Positions 59,853 through 64,000 of a stretch of DNA of 64,000 bases are shown here, piece by piece. The notes under the pieces were generated by a model. It saw only the letters and a list, made by a program, of their open reading frames with translations, was not told the origin of the DNA and did no database searches. Both the position numbers and the translations under genes were made by a program. The stretch is from Stenotrophomonas sp. 610A2 (GTDB lineage: Bacteria; Pseudomonadota; Gammaproteobacteria; Xanthomonadales; Xanthomonadaceae). The stretch lies in contig NZ_CP130832.1 in NCBI RefSeq assembly GCF_030549615.1, positions 3,100,001 through 3,164,000 on the forward strand, given 5' to 3'. Within the stretch, counting starts at the first letter, position 1; each line of letters opens with the position of its first letter.

Positions 59853-59956
59853 GACGGGCGCAGAAGTTGGAATCGGGGCATTTTACCTTTTCCCCCCTGC
59901 CGGTGCTTCGAACCGGCTCCAGCCCTTCACCCGCCAAAGCAGCGCCCCTGCTTTAG

Positions 59957-60391
59957 CCCCTCTCCCGCCTGCGGGAGAGGGGTTGGGGTGAGGGCAGCTC
60001 TGGCTCTGTCTTCGGTTTCGGCCGTTGCTCCAGCTTTTGACCTACCGGGCCCCTTCCGCAGCGACGGAGCTGGCGGACAAGACCCCGCACGGGGCGACGC
60101 ACATGGATGTGCGTCGTTTTTCGACGAGACAGGGATGTCTCGTCGAAAAATCCTGCCAGTGGAGTGGACCCGCGTCGCGTCGCGGCGTGGGCGCGGAGGC
60201 AGGGTGTGTTTCTTTTGGTTACTTCTTCTTTGCACAAGCAAAGAAAAGTGACTCGCTCCCCGCAGGGGAGTGAAAGCTCTTGATCTTGATCTTGCTTGTC
60301 AACGGGACAACAAAGCGCCAGCAACAACAAGAGCCAAAGCTCCCCCCATCCGCCCTTCGGGCACCTTCCCCCGCAAGCGGGAGAAGGGAGG
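59957..60391. repeat. Composite repeat: E palindrome, hexamers, five-hairpin core, hexamers, F palindrome
   Basis: E palindrome 59957-59996; hexamer-like tract to about 60036; core 60031-60272; hexamers to 60343; F palindrome 60344-60391. Core hairpins in order: CCCCG/CGGGG (60083-60094), CGACGCACAT/ATGTGCGTCG (60095-60116), a 15-base perfect stem TTTTTCGACGAGACA with TGTCTCGTCGAAAAA (60117-60150), TTCTTTGC/GCAAAGAA (60226-60245), CTCCCC/GGGGAG (60256-60270). No coding sense is seen. This fills the 615-base gap 59853-60467. The first 35 bases of the core recur at the right edge. Confidence 0.8.
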
Positions 60392-60423
60392 CATCGAGCA
60401 TTGTTTGCTCTGATCCAAAAGCA

Positions 60424-60446
60424 GAAGGGCCGCGATGCGGCCCTTC
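60424..60446 (-). terminator. Rho-independent terminator of the M28 peptidase gene
   Basis: GAAGGGCCGC pairs with GCGGCCCTTC around a 3-base loop. On the minus strand it is followed by TGCTTTTGG. It begins about 20 bases after the stop. Confidence 0.9.
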
Positions 60447-60467
60447 CTTCAAGCAAACCCGGCTAGC

Positions 60468-62060
60468 TCACTTCTCCAACAACGGCTTGCGTGGGAACCG
60501 CTCCTCACGCATCGCAGCGTTGTAGACGAACGATGCAACGATCGCCGCCGCCTGCTTCAGATCCTCAGGCTCCGCGTGATCCCAGGTATCCAGGTGGCTG
60601 TGATGCACATTGCTGAAGTAATCCAGACGATCCTGGATGAACTGGAAGCCCGGCAGGCCAACCCGGTCATAGCTGATGTGGTCCGTACTGCCGGTATTAC
60701 GCGTAGCCACCGTGGTCGCACCCACATCATTGAACGGCTTCAACCATGCCTCGAAGATCGGCATCGCCGCCATGTTTTCCTGCGCATAGATGCCACGGAA
60801 ACGGCCCGAACCATTGTCCATGTTGAAGTAGACCTGGAACTTCTCGTAATCACGCAGCTTCTGCAGCGGACCGGTCGGCTCACGCAAGGACGCCGGCAGC
60901 GCCTTCTGCGCCGCATCGGTCGGTTCCGGGTAACGCGCGAAGTGCTGAGTCACGTACGCCTGCGAACCGATCAAACCCTGCTCCTCACCACTCCACAGAC
61001 CCACGCGGATCGTGCGCTTGGGCTTGGCGCCCACCGCCTTCAGGATACGCATCGCCTCCATCATCACCGCCACGCCCGCAGCGTTGTCAGCCGCGCCGGT
61101 ACCGGTGTGCCAGGAATCCATGTGCGCACCCAGCATCACGATCTCATCGGCCTTGCTGCTGCCACGGATTTCGGCGAGCGTGTTGTGACCCGGCTGGTCG
61201 GTCTCATCGGTGAAGCGCGCGTCCACGTTGACCCGCAGCGTCACCGTCTGCTTGTCCTTGAGTGCACGCACCAGCGGATTGAAGTGCTCGGCGATCATCG
61301 CCAGTTCCGGGATGCCCACCGACTCGCCGGCCTTGCGCGAACCACCACCGGCGACGCGGATGATGCCGTTGTCCCAGCCGCTGATGCTGATCGCGGCCAG
61401 CGCGCCTTCCTCGACGAAGAAGGCATTGACCGCCTTGCCCAGCTCCTGGCGCTCGTTGTATTCCTTCACCCGCTTTGCGCGGTCTTCTTCCGCGGTCTTG
61501 GGAATGGTGAAGGCCTGCAGGCCTTCCAGCGACGTCGCGTCGTGGCGGTGGGAATCAGACTCGGTGCCACGCTTGTACTCGCGCGCATCACCGAGCAGCA
61601 GGATCTTGCCGCGCAGCTTGCCCTTGTACTTCTCAAGATCAGCCAGCTTCTTGATATCGACCTGGATCAGCTCACCTTCCACCGCACCATTGGTGCCCGG
61701 CGTCCACGCCTTGGGCAAGGCATGCAGCGGCTGCACGCGCTGGCCCAGCATCTCGACGCTGGCCGAGGTGAACTCCCAACCGCGGCCGAAGTCTTCGAAA
61801 GCCTCGTCGTGCACATTGACCAGGCCCCACTCGTTGAACTTGCCACGGGTCCAGGTATTGGCCTGCGCCATCGCCGGCGAATTGGTCAGGCGCGGACCAA
61901 TGGTTTCAGTCAGGTGGCTGAAGGTATCCATCACCTGGGAGCGATGGAAAGCCTCCTGACGGATCTTGCTGACCATGTCCAGATCCACCTGCTCAGCCGC
62001 CTGCGCCGTAGCGCTCACCGCCAAACCCATGCACAACGCCAACAAACCCCGCTTGATCAT
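60468..62060 (-). CDS. M28 family metallopeptidase with PA domain
   Basis: The protein has 530 residues. A signal peptide ends in TAQAAEQ. A protease-associated region (about 130-250) is followed by the peptidase domain: metal ligands in GAHMDSWHTGTGAADNAAGV (His and Asp), the catalytic Glu pair in LWSGEEQGLIGS and a later His in NVHHSHLDTWD. It should be an exported aminopeptidase or glutamate carboxypeptidase-like enzyme of two-zinc type. It is transcribed alone. Confidence 0.9.
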   Translation of the reverse strand: MIKRGLLALCMGLAVSATAQAAEQVDLDMVSKIRQEAFHRSQVMDTFSHLTETIGPRLTNSPAMAQANTWTRGKFNEWGLVNVHDEAFEDFGRGWEFTSASVEMLGQRVQPLHALPKAWTPGTNGAVEGELIQVDIKKLADLEKYKGKLRGKILLLGDAREYKRGTESDSHRHDATSLEGLQAFTIPKTAEEDRAKRVKEYNERQELGKAVNAFFVEEGALAAISISGWDNGIIRVAGGGSRKAGESVGIPELAMIAEHFNPLVRALKDKQTVTLRVNVDARFTDETDQPGHNTLAEIRGSSKADEIVMLGAHMDSWHTGTGAADNAAGVAVMMEAMRILKAVGAKPKRTIRVGLWSGEEQGLIGSQAYVTQHFARYPEPTDAAQKALPASLREPTGPLQKLRDYEKFQVYFNMDNGSGRFRGIYAQENMAAMPIFEAWLKPFNDVGATTVATRNTGSTDHISYDRVGLPGFQFIQDRLDYFSNVHHSHLDTWDHAEPEDLKQAAAIVASFVYNAAMREERFPRKPLLEK

Positions 62061-62165
62061 GCTTCCCCCGGCCTTAGGCCCAATGACGACAAACCACCGA
62101 GTCTAGCCAGCAGCTGGCCCCATCGAGTCGGCCAATGGTCATGGTTTGCCGACAGCGGTCGCGAT

Positions 62166-63050
62166 TCAGTCCACGCGGGTCACAACCGCATGTGCCAGCG
62201 CAGGCTGCAGCTGGCTTTGCCAATCACGGTCATTGGCCACCTGGGCACGCTTGCGGCTGGCCTCGAAGGCGGCAAAGTCGAGATCGGCATAAGCCCACAG
62301 CGTTTGCTCATCAGTCTGTGCCAGCACGCCGTCGGCGGGGAAACCCACATCCATCGGTGCATAGATCGCGGCCTCACCGGTATTTACATCCAACGCCGGA
62401 CTCCATTCGGCGAGCCCGGCGGTGACCGACTGCGCCACGAACATCCGGTTCTCCAGCGCGCGGGCGAGGCAACCGACGCGCACGCGCATAGCTCCGGCAG
62501 CGGTATCGGTGCAACTGGGCACGATCAGCAAGCGCGCACCGGCCTCGTACTGACGCCGCACCGGCAGCGGGAATTCACTGTCGTAACAGATGGCCACACC
62601 AACACGGACGCCGTCGATCTCGAAAACTTTAAGTGCATCACCAGGATCAATGATGCCGGTGCCTTTCTCGAAACCGGTGAGCTGCAGCTTGTCCTGCCAC
62701 AGATGCAGGCCCTGCGGTGTCAGCCAGTCGCACCGGTTGCGGAAGCGTCCATTGCCGTCATCGAGCAGGAAACTGCCGGCTACCACGTGCATGTCCAGTT
62801 CCCGTGCCAGGTCGGAGAAAAGCTCCAGCCAGCGCTGCCGATACTGCTGGATGGCCGCCAGCGACGCCGCCAGATCACTGAAGATCGGCCGACCAAAACT
62901 GGCAGCCAGTTCCAGCGACAGATACTCCGGCAGCACCGCGATGCGCGCACCAGCAGCAGCGGCTTCACCCAATACCTGCGCCTGACGCGCGGCGAACGCG
63001 TCAAAGCTGGCGGGCGAACCCACCGGATAGCGTGCAACGGCAATCTTCAT
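62166..63050 (-). CDS. Carbon-nitrogen hydrolase (nitrilase superfamily)
   Basis: The protein has 294 residues. The catalytic triad regions are IAVLPEYLSLELA (Glu), WQDKLQLTGFEK (Lys) and VRVGVAICYDSEFPLPVR (Cys). Its ATG overlaps the stop of the upstream GNAT gene as ATGA, so the two are translationally coupled. Nitrilase homologues of one subgroup occur fused to a GNAT domain; here the same pair is unfused. The substrate, probably an amide, is unknown. Confidence 0.9.
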   Translation of the reverse strand: MKIAVARYPVGSPASFDAFAARQAQVLGEAAAAGARIAVLPEYLSLELAASFGRPIFSDLAASLAAIQQYRQRWLELFSDLARELDMHVVAGSFLLDDGNGRFRNRCDWLTPQGLHLWQDKLQLTGFEKGTGIIDPGDALKVFEIDGVRVGVAICYDSEFPLPVRRQYEAGARLLIVPSCTDTAAGAMRVRVGCLARALENRMFVAQSVTAGLAEWSPALDVNTGEAAIYAPMDVGFPADGVLAQTDEQTLWAYADLDFAAFEASRKRAQVANDRDWQSQLQPALAHAVVTRVD

Positions 63051-63652
63051 GAGACGGGCTCCAGCTTGCGGGTCCAGAACGTCAAAGGATGCATGACATT
63101 GCCCAGCCCTGCCTCCTCCCAATGCAGCTGCATGGTCATGCCCGGCTGACGCTGGTAACCGCGCTTATGCCAGAACACTGCATTGTCGCGATGCCCGGGC
63201 GGCCGCCGTGGGTCGTCGTCGGAACGATCCACTGTACAGAAGGCCGTCATTGCGAAACGCCCCAATCCTCGTGCATGTGCCTCGCGTGCATCGAAGAACG
63301 CATGACCGATGCCATGCCCGCGATACGCAGGCAGCAGTACTGATTCACCAAAATAGAAGACCCGGGCAGGATCGAGCCCCGCCTGCTCGAACGGCGCGCG
63401 GAAAGCCGGCCCATCATCGAGCAGCGGCAACCCGGTCGACGCCCCCACAACCGCATCACCGGAGCATGCGATTACGCATACCGCATCCGGCGTCGCCGCA
63501 TAGGCCGCAAGGTAGTCCCGCTCGTAGTCGAGGCTGCCCTGGTAGAGATAGGGCCAATCATTGAACACCTGGATACGCAGCCGCGCGATGTCGTCAAGAT
63601 AGGGCAGCAGTTGCTTGCCGAGCAGGCTGGTGATGGTCGGAGTTGAGCGCAT
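63047..63652 (-). CDS. GNAT family acetyltransferase coupled to a nitrilase homologue
   Basis: The protein has 201 residues. Motif A reads VLLPAYRGHGIGHAFFDARE, and later VFWHKRGYQ fits motif B. The N-terminus (TITSLLGKQLLPYLDDIARL, then RIQVFNDWPYLYQGSLDYER) is typical of acetyltransferases found with nitrilase-like enzymes. It is the first gene in the pair. The small molecule substrate is unknown. Confidence 0.88.
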   Translation of the reverse strand: MRSTPTITSLLGKQLLPYLDDIARLRIQVFNDWPYLYQGSLDYERDYLAAYAATPDAVCVIACSGDAVVGASTGLPLLDDGPAFRAPFEQAGLDPARVFYFGESVLLPAYRGHGIGHAFFDAREAHARGLGRFAMTAFCTVDRSDDDPRRPPGHRDNAVFWHKRGYQRQPGMTMQLHWEEAGLGNVMHPLTFWTRKLEPVS

Positions 63653-63715
63653 GCGGGCAATTCTAGAGCCTGCGGCGGAAAGACGCGCTTCTTCAGTTTA
63701 TCCCGCGCAGCTCCC

Positions 63716-63970
63716 CTCTCCCCAACCCCTCTCCCGCGAGGGGAGAGGGGGCTTCAAGCTGCAATTGCGTGTATCGCATCATTGGACGCGGCATTAGGCA
63801 ACTGAGGAGCCTTATCCGCCAAATTGACCGCGGCGGTGACCGCCAGCTCAAGTCTCGGCTCCGGCTCCAGCTCCAGCTCCAGCTTTGGTTGCAATTGAGG
63901 TTGCTCTTGCAGTTGCAGTTGCAGTTGCTCGTGCTCGTGCTCGTGCTCGTGCTTTTGTTCTTGCTCAGCT
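63716..63970. repeat. Family E palindrome and hexanucleotide tract
   Basis: A family E palindrome (63716-63753, CCCCTCTCCCGCGAGGGGAG) is followed, after about 95 bases that I cannot assign, by degenerate hexamers (63848-63970): GGCTCC, GCTCCA x3, GCAGTT x3 and GTGCTC x4. This is the left arm of a composite like that at 59957. The gap 63653-64000 holds no gene. Confidence 0.8.
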
Positions 63971-64000
63971 TTTGACGTACCGGGCCCCTTCCGCAGCGAC
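63966..64000. repeat. Start of a second copy of the five-hairpin core, cut by the window edge
   Basis: The last 35 bases match 60031-60065 with a single difference (C at 60042, G at 63977). The rest lies outside the window. Confidence 0.8.

Noticed and set aside
60025..60273. Small frames inside the hairpin core
   Set aside because: They translate stems on both strands and have no ribosome binding site. The structure of the DNA explains the open frames.
60435..63149. Open frame of 904 codons on the plus strand
   Set aside because: It is antisense to the M28 peptidase and nitrilase, whose catalytic motifs are intact.

Overview
The window is a high-GC, gene-dense stretch of a gammaproteobacterial chromosome. 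It is best read as Stenotrophomonas or a very close xanthomonad. The grounds are the dnaE-accA pair, a nucleotide pyrophosphatase/phosphodiesterase lipoprotein of the xanthomonad type, and above all sixteen copies of the GTAG-headed palindrome (core GCCGAGCCATGCTCGGC) that matches the SMAG repeats known from Stenotrophomonas maltophilia. I see no rRNA, tRNA, CRISPR array, insertion sequence, integrase or prophage gene. The region looks like core and lineage-specific chromosome whose intergenic gaps have been colonised by several families of short palindromes.

Layout. 0-3.4 kb: a lipoprotein cut by the left edge, a membrane-anchored winged-helix/TPR regulator and a DUF1232 protein. 3.6-10.6 kb: dnaE, accA, a TPR membrane protein, an alpha/beta hydrolase and a HemJ/CopD-type membrane protein. 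10.7-15.4 kb: a methyltransferase, an intracellular polyhydroxyalkanoate depolymerase, a PadR-sensor operon and a periplasmic cyclophilin. 15.5-21.1 kb: ArsR with a cupin/DUF2867 protein, OsmC, a DUF4349 lipoprotein and a DUF885 metallopeptidase. 21.3-27.3 kb: a run of small, mostly single genes (PH domain, thioredoxin-like, SnoaL-like, two GNATs, CsaA, TMEM175-type channel, DUF1801). 27.6-33.8 kb: ABC exporter, serine hydrolase, VOC protein, DUF72 and a DMT transporter. 33.9-43.4 kb: two diguanylate cyclases around rluF, a DeaD/CsdA helicase, an S4 protein, a UbiH-family hydroxylase and two exported proteins. 43.5-50.1 kb: the Ada-AlkA/Ogt alkylation repair operon, the phosphodiesterase lipoprotein, the tiny ribosomal protein THX, a MerC-like protein and a histidine-rich TonB receptor. 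50.6-57.8 kb: MarR-MFS and TetR-MFS-HlyD efflux operons and an amidohydrolase. 57.9-63.7 kb: gltX-zur, an M28 peptidase and a GNAT-nitrilase pair.

Functional links that the sequence supports: zur (57953-58438) and a good Zur-box candidate at 47758-47772 between the MerC-like gene and the zinc-type TonB receptor; translational coupling by ATGA or TGATG overlaps in padR-sensor, ada/alkA-ogt, marR-MFS, tetR-MFS-hlyD and GNAT-nitrilase; and a perfect inverted repeat in front of tetR that is probably its own operator.

The least explained structure is in the intergenic DNA. A composite at 59957-60391 is built as palindrome E, degenerate GCT-hexamers, a roughly 235-bp core of five successive hairpins, more hexamers, then palindrome F. 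The beginning of a second copy runs off the right edge at 63966. Related hexanucleotide tracts with E and F palindromes but no core lie at 50083-50535. A separate composite at 27260-27632 has duplicated a three-palindrome unit of about 152 bp in tandem.
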